Under the pieces are notes generated by a model, which had not been told where the DNA came from, did no database searches, and saw only the letters and a program-made list of their open reading frames with translations. A program made the translations under genes and the position numbers. From positions 1 through 64,000 of the forward strand of contig JBDKTA010000009.1 of the NCBI GenBank assembly GCA_039680605.1: a stretch of 64,000 bases of DNA, given 5' to 3'. Shown piece by piece: positions 43,733 to 52,237 of this stretch. This DNA comes from Planctomycetaceae bacterium. Its GTDB lineage: Bacteria > Planctomycetota > Phycisphaerae > SM23-33. Position 1 is the first letter of the stretch; each line of letters opens with the position of its first letter.

Positions 43733-44833
43733 TTAGACGACCTCCAGGTGATCGCGATCCGGGAATTTTGGAAACGCCGCGGCCGGCAGCGTCTGGTACC
43801 AATACGCCGTCGAGCAGATGTCGTGCATTCCGGGATAGAACCGCCCCTCGCTGCGCCAGCCCAGCGACTGGATCGTGATGCGCAGGTCCTTCTCGAACCG
43901 CACCGGGTCCATCACGTGCCAGCGGTACATCGCGTGGCGATGCTGCGAAAGATACGTCCCGTTGGGCCGCAGGACCTGGTGCATTCCGCCATAGGGTCCG
44001 GTGTAGGTGACGTACTGGCCGTCGACGTCCCAGTTGTAGGCGCCCAGGAAATAGTCTTCGGTGCCCGTGCCGCAGATGGTCGGGAACTCGCCGTCGCCGT
44101 CGATGTAGAACTTGATCTCGCCCTCGCCCCACCAGTTGCTGGCGTTGATGCCCCAGCCCATCGACGTGCCGACATACTGCCCGCGGCCTTTGACGCCGTC
44201 GACGATCGTGTAGACCTCGCCGTACGGCAGCGGGTTGACGCGGCGGTACTGCGCGTGGAAGTACGCGCAGTCGTCAGGCACATCCGTCAGCGTGTAGTTG
44301 ATCTGGTAGTAGGTCGTGCGACCGTCGCTGGGGCTGATATTCTCCAGCGTCATGCGGCAGCGTTTGCGGAAGGGCATTTCCCAGAAGCAGTTCAGCGCCC
44401 GGTTGGGGTTGACGCACACCGGCAGCGAGTTGATGTGAACGTACGGGCCCTTGTGGCAGTAGTCGTCGGGGCGGAACCAGTGCATCCCGAAGAAGTCCGG
44501 CAGCGGGCACTCGACCGAGGGGGTGTCCTGGCCTTCCCAGTAGATCCGCAATATCAGGTCGCGTCCGACGTAGCCGGCAAGCCACATGCTCTGGATCGCG
44601 CCGCTGCCGGTGATGTCCGCCAGCGTGTAGGTGGTCTTGGGGGGGATCGTGTGGCACGGCGCGCACTTCCACCCCAGTCCCAGTGTCGACGAAGGGTGCC
44701 CCGGCGAAGGCTCGGCCATCGCCCCGCAGCCCTTCTCGCCGGTAAGATTCTCTGCCGAGATCGACCGGCTCTTGGCCGCACTCAGCCGTGAAAGATTGCC
44801 CAGGTTCATTCCCAATCCATTGAAACTCATCAT
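43733..44833 (-). CDS. GH172-family (DUF2961) glycoside hydrolase
   Basis: A 366-aa DUF2961 protein; this family includes GH172 alpha-D-fructofuranosidases and related enzymes acting on fructose- or arabinose-containing glycans. Diagnostic stretches are SMWLAGYVGRDLILRIYW, WWGEGEIKFYIDGDGEFPT and CGTGTEDYFLGAYNW, which carry conserved acidic residues. No signal peptide is evident. ATG at 44833 or 44830, both right after GGAGAAG; a longer open frame to 45691 runs through the hairpin cluster and is not real. It lies inside a run of MoxR/vWA-type genes and is the only carbohydrate enzyme there. Confidence 0.88.
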   Translation of the reverse strand: MMSFNGLGMNLGNLSRLSAAKSRSISAENLTGEKGCGAMAEPSPGHPSSTLGLGWKCAPCHTIPPKTTYTLADITGSGAIQSMWLAGYVGRDLILRIYWEGQDTPSVECPLPDFFGMHWFRPDDYCHKGPYVHINSLPVCVNPNRALNCFWEMPFRKRCRMTLENISPSDGRTTYYQINYTLTDVPDDCAYFHAQYRRVNPLPYGEVYTIVDGVKGRGQYVGTSMGWGINASNWWGEGEIKFYIDGDGEFPTICGTGTEDYFLGAYNWDVDGQYVTYTGPYGGMHQVLRPNGTYLSQHRHAMYRWHVMDPVRFEKDLRITIQSLGWRSEGRFYPGMHDICSTAYWYQTLPAAAFPKFPDRDHLEVV

Positions 44834-44841
44834 CTTCTCCC

Positions 44842-45060
44842 GTAGCACGGGCGTCTCGCCCGTGAGTCTCACGGGCATCCTGCCCGTGCTCTTATCTGTG
44901 TGGCATGGGCGTCTCGCCCATGTTCTTTCTTCGTGGCATGGGCGTCTCGCCCATGCTCTTGCTCTTCTCTTCTTCCTCCGGCGGGCGAGACGCCCGCCGG
45001 ATGCATGGGCGAGACGCCCATGCCACACAACCATGCACGGGCAAGATGCCCATGCTACTA
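44842..45060. repeat. Cluster of seven GGGCGTCTCGCCC-type hairpins
   Basis: Seven consecutive palindromes share cores such as CACGGGCG-TCT-CGCCCGTG, CATGGGCG-TCT-CGCCCATG and GCGGGCG-AGA-CGCCCGC. Left-hand units are in one orientation and right-hand units in the other. On the transcribed (minus) strand the cluster begins at the TAG stop of the vWA gene (TAGTAGCATGGGC) and ends as GTGCTAC directly before the Shine-Dalgarno GGGAGAAG of the GH172 gene. It fills the whole intergenic gap. Confidence 0.9.
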
Positions 45061-47625
45061 CGCCATGTTGTATTTCTTGCGCAGGATCCATTCGACCGCC
45101 AACAGCACCACCACCAGGATCAGCATCGCCGGGGTGTCCCACAGGAAGTGCGGCTGCAGCTTGACCGTGCGGATCATCCCGGGGGCGATCAGCTCGGACA
45201 GGCGGTCGATCTGCTCGATGGGCAGATACTGCTCCGCTCGGGAGGCGACATTTTTCATGGTGTCCACGTCGGCCTCGGGGCGGCGCGATTCGGCCTGGGG
45301 CAGTTCGATCACGATGCGCTTGGGGGCGACCTTGAGAGCGGCCTGGGGGTCGCTGTCCAGCGCCGTCAGATCGTACGTGCCGGTGTGTTTGGCCTCGAGA
45401 ATGCCGCTGTAGCGCCCGGGTTTGTTGGCGGCGTCGAGAGGCTTGAGCGTAATCTTCTCGACGGCCTCGCCGGTGATTTTCCGCAGCGTGACGGTGAACG
45501 AAGGATCCTTGAGGGCCTCGAACTTCTCGTCGTAGGCCTCGACCTCGACGGAGATCTTCTGCCCCGCCGTGAAGCGGTCGCCGCCGGTGGTGATGACGAC
45601 CTGGCGGGCCTTGAGCGTCGCAAGGTACCGCACCAGTTCGCCCCAGAAGCGGCGGTGATAGTAGCCTTCCTGAACGAACCGCCAGCGCCATGTCTCGTCG
45701 GTTCCGACATAGACCGCCCGCCCGGCGCCGAAGGGCTGCACCGCCACGATGGGCAAGGGTTCGTTGCGCCCGGTGCGATCCATCGGATTGGCGCTTTCGG
45801 CCAGCACCTTGCCAGCGGGCTTGACGCGCGCGACGGGGTGCGACCAGTAGACGCCCGGAAGCACCGACCAGACCTGGCCGCTCTGCTCGGCCGTGGCGGC
45901 CAGTCGCATCATCGGATGGTCCGCGCCGTAGCTGGTGACTTTCAGGGGCCAGGCTTCGGGTTTGCGCGTCCCCATGCGGACGGCGATGTCGGCGGTATTC
46001 GGCGCCAGCACCACCGGCATGATGTCGGCCAGGTCTTTCATGGCGCCTTCGCCGCTGAGGGCCTGGTGGCTGTACTTTCCGCCGGCGATGTAGCAGAGCC
46101 CGCCGCCGTGCTTCTCGACGAAGTCTCGCAGCATCTTGACCAGCGCGCTATCGAAGCCGCCCTCTCCCGGTTGCGGGTCGTGCAGGATGATCGCGTCGTA
46201 TCCGGGATGGGGTTTGCCGCCGGGGCTTCCGATGAGCTCCTCGAGCGTGCGGGGCAGTTGCGAGAGTTTCATGCCCGTCGATGCGGCCTGGTTGATATCC
46301 TTGTCGGCGTTCTGCTGCCAGATGCTGACGCGGTAGGAATCGCCGGCCCGCAGCAGAAGGTTCCGCAGGTACTGGAAGTCCCATCCGGCGTCGCCGGCGA
46401 TCACCAGCACCTTGACCTTCTCGTCGGAAACCTGCACGCGCGCCTCGGCGGAGTTGTCGTCGGGGTTGGCCTCGTCGGCTACCGGGTCGACGACCGCCTT
46501 ATACACGAACTGCCCCAGCGCGTCGGGCTCGACAAACAGCTCGACCGTCTGCCGCACTTCCGCGGCGACGGCGGACTCGGCGGGCGGGGCCTTGAGCGTG
46601 ACGCTCTGGCGGACCTGGGTGTCCGTCCAGTTGGCCTTGCCTGCCTCGCGCCGCAGCACGCGCAGCATGACGGTCGTGCCGGCCAGGTTGCGGTGCGACA
46701 GCACGGCAGAGAGTTCCGCCCGCGTGCCGCGGCGGACTTCATTGGGCCCCTGGAGGGCGGTGACGGTCACGTTGCGGGGCGGCTTGGGGTCTCCGACGGA
46801 TACCGCGTACAGGGGCACGGCCCCGCCGACGCGCCGGTTGGCCGACTCGACCGCCGCGCCCAGGCGTCCGGCGGCGCCCTCGGCGGTGATCTGCCCGTCG
46901 CTGATGACGACGATCGCGGCGACCTGCTGGCCGCGGGTGCTGTCCAGTGCGTCGCGGATGGAGGCGGGAATGTTCGTCTCGTATCCGTCGGCCTGCAGTT
47001 GCGATAGCGCCTTGGACAGCTCCGCGGGCATCGTTGCGGCCGCGGGGGCCTGGCCTCTGCGGGCGGGCAGCTCGATGAGCTTGCGGGTATAGGTTTCCTT
47101 GCCGGGTTGGGCGGTCGAGAATCGCATCAGGACCAGCGGGTGCGTCTGGCCCAGGCGAGTCAGGACGCTGTCGGGGCGGACCAGGGCCTCTCGCACAATC
47201 CGGCTGCGGCTGAGGCTGGCCAGCGCCGCGCGATCGGTCTTGAGGAACGCCGCCAGCGCGTCGCCGTCTTTGCCGGAGGCGTAGCGGTCGGCGAAGGACA
47301 TCGAGCGGCTGTCGTCGACGAGCACCACGACCTTGCTCAGCAGCGTCTCGACGAATCGCAGTTCGATAGCCGGGCGGAACAGCATCAGCACGACGGCGGC
47401 AAAGACGAGCACCCGCAGGACGATCAGCACCGCCTTGGCTGCCGTCGGGGCGTCGCCCTCGCGCCGGTAGCTGCGCACCGTCAGGTACACCAGCGCCAGA
47501 AAGGCCGCGATCAGCGCGACGATGGCGTAATTGCTGTAGTCGGCGACGAAGGTCAGTCGCCAACTATCGGCGCGGGCCATTTCGGCGGCGGGCAATCCCA
47601 GCACCCATTGGATGAATGCGGTCAA
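45058..47625 (-). CDS. Membrane-anchored vWA / glutamine-amidotransferase-like protein
   Basis: An 855-aa protein. N-terminal helices at about residues 33-50 and 68-84, then a vWA-type domain starting VVVLVDDSRSMSF with the MIDAS residues DDSRS (104-108), a middle region with beta-rich segments, and a class I glutamine-amidotransferase-like region (YDAIILHDPQPGEGGFDSAL, GGGLCYIAGGKYSH). A C-terminal helix (PAMLILVVVLLAVEWILRKK) anchors it. Such proteins accompany MoxR ATPases. It opens with TTG at 47625, overlapping the BatA-like stop by 4 bp (TTGA). Stop TAG is immediately repeated by the adjoining hairpin element. Confidence 0.86.
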   Translation of the reverse strand: MTAFIQWVLGLPAAEMARADSWRLTFVADYSNYAIVALIAAFLALVYLTVRSYRREGDAPTAAKAVLIVLRVLVFAAVVLMLFRPAIELRFVETLLSKVVVLVDDSRSMSFADRYASGKDGDALAAFLKTDRAALASLSRSRIVREALVRPDSVLTRLGQTHPLVLMRFSTAQPGKETYTRKLIELPARRGQAPAAATMPAELSKALSQLQADGYETNIPASIRDALDSTRGQQVAAIVVISDGQITAEGAAGRLGAAVESANRRVGGAVPLYAVSVGDPKPPRNVTVTALQGPNEVRRGTRAELSAVLSHRNLAGTTVMLRVLRREAGKANWTDTQVRQSVTLKAPPAESAVAAEVRQTVELFVEPDALGQFVYKAVVDPVADEANPDDNSAEARVQVSDEKVKVLVIAGDAGWDFQYLRNLLLRAGDSYRVSIWQQNADKDINQAASTGMKLSQLPRTLEELIGSPGGKPHPGYDAIILHDPQPGEGGFDSALVKMLRDFVEKHGGGLCYIAGGKYSHQALSGEGAMKDLADIMPVVLAPNTADIAVRMGTRKPEAWPLKVTSYGADHPMMRLAATAEQSGQVWSVLPGVYWSHPVARVKPAGKVLAESANPMDRTGRNEPLPIVAVQPFGAGRAVYVGTDETWRWRFVQEGYYHRRFWGELVRYLATLKARQVVITTGGDRFTAGQKISVEVEAYDEKFEALKDPSFTVTLRKITGEAVEKITLKPLDAANKPGRYSGILEAKHTGTYDLTALDSDPQAALKVAPKRIVIELPQAESRRPEADVDTMKNVASRAEQYLPIEQIDRLSELIAPGMIRTVKLQPHFLWDTPAMLILVVVLLAVEWILRKKYNMA

Positions 47626-49940
47626 GGCTGTCGCTCCGCGGCGGCCTTGCGGCCGGCGTAATGTCCGAACTTCTGCCCCAGGAACGTCTCCCCCGCCAGC
47701 AGCACCAGCGCCGCCAAGGCCGCCAGAAGCCAGTATTCCTTTTTGGCCGCGGCGGCGGCGAGCGGCTCATTGCCGCCGGCGGCCTTGGCGGCGTAGGCGA
47801 AATCGTCGCTGCCCAAGGCGGCCTCGAGGGCGGTACGCCCGCCACAGGCGAGGTCGCCTTCGGCGGGGTCGATATTGCGGGCGAAGAGCACTTTCTTTAT
47901 CGAGCGGTCCGGCGAGACCAGTTCGAGCCAGTAGATCCCCGCGCCGTCTGTTGCCGCGTACGAAAGATGTCCTGCCGCGGCGCCCTGCCGCCGGGCTACC
48001 AGCGTGACCAGGTCGTCCGCGGGGAACCGCGGCGTCTTGAGCGTGGCCTGGGCGTCGAGCAGGTCAGCGGCGAGGGTGTAGTCGATCGGGTGGCCGACGC
48101 GGGCCGTCAGGTTCTGCGACGCCGACCGGGCGACGAACTTGACCGTCTCATGGGCGATGACGGCGTAGGTGCCGACTTCGTCGCTGGGCCAGTCGTTCCA
48201 ACGCTTGCTGGCGGTCGTGCAGAACAGCACCACCTCGCCCAGCCCGAAGCGGCGCGTGATGACGGCAGGCGAGTTTTGCGGGTCCGCGAACGCCGCCAGC
48301 ACCTGGGGGGCCTTGATGTCCGGCGGCAGAACCACGCCGTGGGGTTCCTCGGCGGGGGTGAAGGCGAAGAACCGAACCAGCGACGTCACGTCGCTGCCTT
48401 CGGCCGCGAACCGCGTGAAGGCCTGCATGATGTTGTGATTGGCGATGCTCGACGGCGCCAACCGCACGTACGTGTCGCTCTGGTCCGGCCGACCCTTGTG
48501 CGGACCCACGCGGTACGGCAGCAGCCCGACGCCGCCGGCGTAGAACGGGCCGTTATAGAAATCGAGATTGATGTGGCCGCCGGTGAAGATGATCAGCCCG
48601 CCGCCGCCTCTGACGTACTCCTCCAGCGCCTTGAGCTGAGGATACACCACGGCCGGTCGCGTGGCCGGGCCGGTCTCGACCGAAGAGGGAAAGTCGGCCA
48701 CGTCCAGCAGCGCCACCGCGTCGTAGTCGGCGAAGTTGGCCCCGCCCAGGGTGTCCGACGAGATCACCTCGGCGCGAACGCCGAAGGCGCCGTCGCCCCG
48801 CGGGTCGAGCACTTTGCTCAGGAAGAACGACTCGCTCTCGGTGCGGTCGGTCGGGTCGGTGTTGCCGTCGACGATCAGCACCCGCGTGACCTTGCGGATG
48901 TCCAGCGCCAGGTGGGCGCGGTTGTCGGCCTGCAGATCATCGCCGGCGGCCTCGACGGTCACCACCGCCGAGCCGGGGCTGCGGCTGGCGGCCTCGAAGA
49001 TCACGCGCGTGCTCTGGCCGCTCTCGAGCGAGGCGATCACCTGCACCGGCAGCACGACGGTCCGGTCGCCTTGGCCCGGCAGCACCATTCGCGGGGTCAG
49101 GGCGACGTTCTCGATGTTGGTCGTGCCGTTGTTCCGCACGGTGACGGCCACATTGAACGGCACGTTCGCTACCGCGAAACGGTCCAGCAGCTCGATCGAT
49201 TCGATAGTGAGATTCTTGCGCGATTCCTGCCCATAGTCGAGCACCTCGACGTTGACGCCGCTCTTTCGCAGGGCGGCGAAAGCTTTCTGCAGCGGGCTCT
49301 GCGCCGCGGGCGCCGTCAGATCGATCTTGCGGCAGTCCGTCAGCACCACCACCTGCCGCGCGCCTGCCTCATTGGCCAGCAGCGCGCCGGCCCGCCCCAG
49401 GGCGGTCGCCAGGGCCAGCCGCCCGTCGGAGGCGTCGAGACTCTCCAGCCGCGCCGCCAGCGAGACCGGTTCGGCCACGTAGTTCAGATCGAACAGCGGG
49501 GCTTGCCCGTCGTCGCCGGCGCCCATCAGCACCGCGACCTTCTCCGAGCGCGAGGTTCGCCGGATGCGCTCGGCCAGGTCGTGGCGGGCGTTCTCAAAGA
49601 GCGACAGGGCGGCCGATTTCTGCAGCATCGAGTAGCTGTTGTCGAGGATGTACACTGTCGAGCGAGGCCCGGACATGCCCGGCAGAACCGACGTGGCGGC
49701 GCAGCCGGTGAACCGAGCGATCGCCAGCGCCAGCAGCAGCACCGCCAGGCACCGCATCGCCAGCAGGATCATCTCCTCGATCCGAAGCCGCCGCCGATTG
49801 CGCCGCAGCGAGTCCAGCAGAAACTGCATCGCCGCCCAGTGGCGCAGCCGGAACCGCCTGCGGTTGAGCAGGTGAATGATGATCGGCGCCGAAACGCACG
49901 CCGCGCCGATCCAGAAGATTATCGGATGAACAAACGGCAA
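47622..49940 (-). CDS. BatA-like vWA membrane protein
   Basis: A 772-aa protein. The N-terminus (FVHPIIFWIGAACVSAPIII, HLLNRRRFRLRHWAAMQFL) is the BatA/aerotolerance N-terminal domain with a TM helix, followed by a second helix at 58-77 and a vWA domain starting STVYILDNSYSML with MIDAS residues DNSYS (100-104). Later come beta-sandwich segments and a glutamine-amidotransferase-like region (GGGLIIFTGGHINL), then a C-terminal helix (YWLLAALAALVLLAGETFLG). It opens with TTG; the GGAAA just upstream lies next to the repeat at 49946-49977. Coupled to the downstream vWA gene. Confidence 0.86.
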   Translation of the reverse strand: MPFVHPIIFWIGAACVSAPIIIHLLNRRRFRLRHWAAMQFLLDSLRRNRRRLRIEEMILLAMRCLAVLLLALAIARFTGCAATSVLPGMSGPRSTVYILDNSYSMLQKSAALSLFENARHDLAERIRRTSRSEKVAVLMGAGDDGQAPLFDLNYVAEPVSLAARLESLDASDGRLALATALGRAGALLANEAGARQVVVLTDCRKIDLTAPAAQSPLQKAFAALRKSGVNVEVLDYGQESRKNLTIESIELLDRFAVANVPFNVAVTVRNNGTTNIENVALTPRMVLPGQGDRTVVLPVQVIASLESGQSTRVIFEAASRSPGSAVVTVEAAGDDLQADNRAHLALDIRKVTRVLIVDGNTDPTDRTESESFFLSKVLDPRGDGAFGVRAEVISSDTLGGANFADYDAVALLDVADFPSSVETGPATRPAVVYPQLKALEEYVRGGGGLIIFTGGHINLDFYNGPFYAGGVGLLPYRVGPHKGRPDQSDTYVRLAPSSIANHNIMQAFTRFAAEGSDVTSLVRFFAFTPAEEPHGVVLPPDIKAPQVLAAFADPQNSPAVITRRFGLGEVVLFCTTASKRWNDWPSDEVGTYAVIAHETVKFVARSASQNLTARVGHPIDYTLAADLLDAQATLKTPRFPADDLVTLVARRQGAAAGHLSYAATDGAGIYWLELVSPDRSIKKVLFARNIDPAEGDLACGGRTALEAALGSDDFAYAAKAAGGNEPLAAAAAKKEYWLLAALAALVLLAGETFLGQKFGHYAGRKAAAERQP

Positions 49941-49945
49941 GTCAG

Positions 49946-49977
49946 ATTTCCAATTTCCAATTTACAATTTCCAATTT
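49946..49977. repeat. Solo arm of the 119-bp hairpin element
   Basis: A 32-bp stretch of ATTTCCAATTTCCAATTTAC-type sequence matches the left arm of the tandem units at 29407-29756 with two mismatches. It lies 5 bp upstream of the TTG start of the BatA-like gene, whose leader GGAAAT comes from the repeat. Confidence 0.75.
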
Positions 49978-49978
49978 C

Positions 49979-50059
49979 ATGGATGGCTGGATGGTTGGAT
50001 GAATGGATGATTGGGGGAACATCTGCCCGCATCCATCCACCCATCCATTCATCCATCCG
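49979..50059. repeat. Degenerate GGAT array folding into a hairpin
   Basis: Degenerate ATGG/GGAT units at 49979-50014 face inverted CATCC units at 50031-50059. Together with the solo arm at 49946 they fill the gap between the DUF58 stop (50064) and the BatA-like start. Confidence 0.8.
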
Positions 50060-50063
50060 TTCT

Positions 50064-51005
50064 TCATCTTTTCGCCCCCGCTTTGCGTGTCGCGGCGGTT
50101 CGGGCGGCCAGGAAGGCCAGTAGCGCGGCGTCCATGTGGTCTGCCGTCGAGATCCGCTTGTAGTCGATGCGCCGGGCGATGCAGCGGCGCTTCACCTGGA
50201 GGCAGAACTCCTCGACGGCTTTGAGATACCCCTCGCGCAGGGCCCGCGGTTCCACGAGCAGATCGCCCATGGCCTCGAGGCCGCGGAACATCGTGTTGCC
50301 CTGGAAGGGAAAATCCAGTTCGTCCTGGTCCATAATGTGCAGCACGAGCACTTCATGATCGTAATGGCGAAAATGCTCCAGGCCGCGGACCACGCCCTCG
50401 ATGTCGCAGAACAGGTCGCTGACCAGGCACACCAGCCCGCGCCGCGGGATCTTCTCGGCCAGCGAATGGCAGATATCTTCGATGGACGTCTTGGCCTTGG
50501 GCTTGGTGATGTCCATCGCGTGGACGATGCTCTTGATCTGGTTGACGCTGCCCGAGGCCGGCAGGTACTGGCGCAGGTCCTCGTCGAAGATCGCCAGGCC
50601 CGTCGAGTCCTGCTGCTGCAGCAGCAGAAACGCCAGCGACGCCGCCACGGCCGCGGCGTACTGATACTTGGTCATGCCGCCGTCGCCGTTTTCGCTGCCA
50701 TAGTGCATCGACTCGCTGGCATCGAGCACGAAGGTGGCCTTGAGGTTGGTCTCTTCCTCGTACTGCTTGATGTAGTAGCGGTCGGTCTTGGCCTGGACTT
50801 TCCAGTCGATGTGCTTGGTATCGTCGCCAGGCACGTACTGGCGGTGCGAGGCGAACTCGACGCTGTAGCCATGGAACGGGCTGCGGTGCAGGCCGCTGAT
50901 GAACCCCTCGACCACCAGGCGCGCCTGAAGATCCAGCCGCGTGATCTTCGAAAGCACCTTCGGGTCAAGGTACCGCTTGAGTTCCTGGCTGTCCTGGAAG
51001 ACCAC
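50064..51005 (-). CDS. DUF58 protein
   Basis: A 313-aa cytoplasmic DUF58 protein, the usual partner of MoxR ATPases. It has the DUF58 signature SHRQYVPGDDTKHIDWKV (residues 53-70) and a vWA-like core with TFVLDASESMHYG, in which DASES (95-99) matches MIDAS. C-terminal helices end in a basic tail. It opens with GTG directly after the MoxR stop (TAAGTG), with AGGAG as Shine-Dalgarno inside the moxR end, so translation is coupled. Confidence 0.93.
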   Translation of the reverse strand: MVFQDSQELKRYLDPKVLSKITRLDLQARLVVEGFISGLHRSPFHGYSVEFASHRQYVPGDDTKHIDWKVQAKTDRYYIKQYEEETNLKATFVLDASESMHYGSENGDGGMTKYQYAAAVAASLAFLLLQQQDSTGLAIFDEDLRQYLPASGSVNQIKSIVHAMDITKPKAKTSIEDICHSLAEKIPRRGLVCLVSDLFCDIEGVVRGLEHFRHYDHEVLVLHIMDQDELDFPFQGNTMFRGLEAMGDLLVEPRALREGYLKAVEEFCLQVKRRCIARRIDYKRISTADHMDAALLAFLAARTAATRKAGAKR

Positions 51006-52082
51006 TTACAGCTCCTTGACCGCTCCGGCCGTGGCGGGGTTGCTGGCGATGGACGAATCCTGCGCGGGAATGATCCGGAGCAGCTCGTCCACGATGCGGT
51101 CGGTGTCATAGCCTTCGGCGTCGGCGTTGAAGTTCGTCACGATGCGGTGGCGCAGGACGGGCTTGGCGACGGCCTGGATGTCTTCCGTCGAAACGTGGTA
51201 TCGCCCGTTAAGCACCGCGCGCACCTTGGCGCCGAGGATGAGGTACTGGCACGCGCGCGGGCCGGCGCCCCAGGTAACGTAATCTTTGACGATCTTGGGC
51301 ACGTCGGCTTCGTGTACGCGCGTGGCGCGCACGAGCTTCATGGCGTAGTGGATCACGTGATCGGCCGCCGGCACGCGGCGGATGATCTCCTGCAGTTCGA
51401 GGATCTGCCGCCCGTCGAGCATCTTCTGCAGGGCGATATCGGCCACCGCCGTCGTCAAGCGCACGACGGCGAACTCTTCGTCCCACGAAGGATACTTGAC
51501 GAAGATCTTGAACATGAAGCGGTCCTGCTGCGCCTCGGGCAGCGGGTACGTGCCTTCCTGCTCGATGGGGTTCTGCGTGGCCAGCACGAAGAACGGGTCG
51601 AGCATGGGCATGCGCTGGCCGCCGACGCTGACCTGGCGTTCCTGCATGGCCTCGAGCAGGGCCGCCTGCGTCTTGGGCGGCGTGCGGTTAATCTCGTCAG
51701 CGAGCACAATGTTGGTGAAAATGGGGCCTTTGAGGAACTTCATCTCGCGCTGCCCGGTGGAGCGGTTCTCCTGGATGACCTCCGTGCCGGTGATGTCGGA
51801 GGGCATCAGGTCGGGCGTGAACTGGATGCGGGCGAAGTCCAGGTCGAGGCACTTGGCCAGCGACGAGACCATCAGCGTCTTGGCCAGGCCCGGAACGCCT
51901 TCGAGGATCGCATGCCCGCGGGCGAAGATGCAGATCAGCAGCTCTTCGAGCACCTGTTCCTGCCCGACGATGGCCTTGGACATTTCCTTGCGGATGATCT
52001 TGTAGGCGTCGGTCAGCTTCGCGGCCGCCGCCACGTCGTTGTTGTTCAAGGCCTCTGCTTGCGGTGTTACGTCTTGGGACAC
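51006..52082 (-). CDS. MoxR-family AAA+ ATPase
   Basis: A 358-aa AAA+ ATPase with chaperone-like activity in maturation of vWA-linked complexes. Walker A is GVPGLAKT (62-69); Walker B is VLADEINR (Asp129, Glu130); sensor 1 lies in [20 protein letters not shown]; sensor 2 and the C-terminal lid ([16 protein letters not shown]) follow. I set the start at GTG 52082, preceded by GGAGA; the open frame to 52184 translates the hairpin repeat ([10 protein letters not shown]) and is not part of the protein. The DUF58 gene starts 0 bp downstream. Confidence 0.94.
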   Translation of the reverse strand: MSQDVTPQAEALNNNDVAAAAKLTDAYKIIRKEMSKAIVGQEQVLEELLICIFARGHAILEGVPGLAKTLMVSSLAKCLDLDFARIQFTPDLMPSDITGTEVIQENRSTGQREMKFLKGPIFTNIVLADEINRTPPKTQAALLEAMQERQVSVGGQRMPMLDPFFVLATQNPIEQEGTYPLPEAQQDRFMFKIFVKYPSWDEEFAVVRLTTAVADIALQKMLDGRQILELQEIIRRVPAADHVIHYAMKLVRATRVHEADVPKIVKDYVTWGAGPRACQYLILGAKVRAVLNGRYHVSTEDIQAVAKPVLRHRIVTNFNADAEGYDTDRIVDELLRIIPAQDSSIASNPATAGAVKEL

Positions 52083-52095
52083 GAATGTCTCCTTC

Positions 52096-52237
52096 GTAGC
52101 ACGGGCGTCTCGCCCGTGATTCTCACGGCCGTCACGGCCGTGTTCTTCGTTTTGTGGCATGGGCGTCTCGCCCATGCCACACAACCTGCACGGGCGAGAC
52201 GCCCGTGCTACTCATGGGCAAGATGCCCATGCTACTA
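52096..52237. repeat. Cluster of five GGGCGTCTCGCCC-type hairpins
   Basis: Five palindromes of the family also found at 44842-45060, including GTAGCACGGGCGTCTCGCCC and GTGGCATGGGCG...CATGCCAC. On the minus strand the cluster begins at the TAG stop of the prenyltransferase-like gene (TAGTAGCATGGGC, as at 45060) and ends at GTGCTAC 14 nt before the GTG start of moxR. It again fills the whole gap from stop to Shine-Dalgarno. Confidence 0.9.

Noticed and set aside
43733-45691. 652-aa fusion of GH172 with an upstream vWA part
   Set aside because: The frame continues only because the hairpin cluster has no stops in that phase; the upstream part is out of frame with the vWA gene, and a Shine-Dalgarno plus ATG is present at 44833.
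47616-50123. 835-aa plus-strand open frame over the BatA-like gene
   Set aside because: It is an antisense shadow; the opposite strand encodes a clear BatA N-terminus and vWA MIDAS motif.
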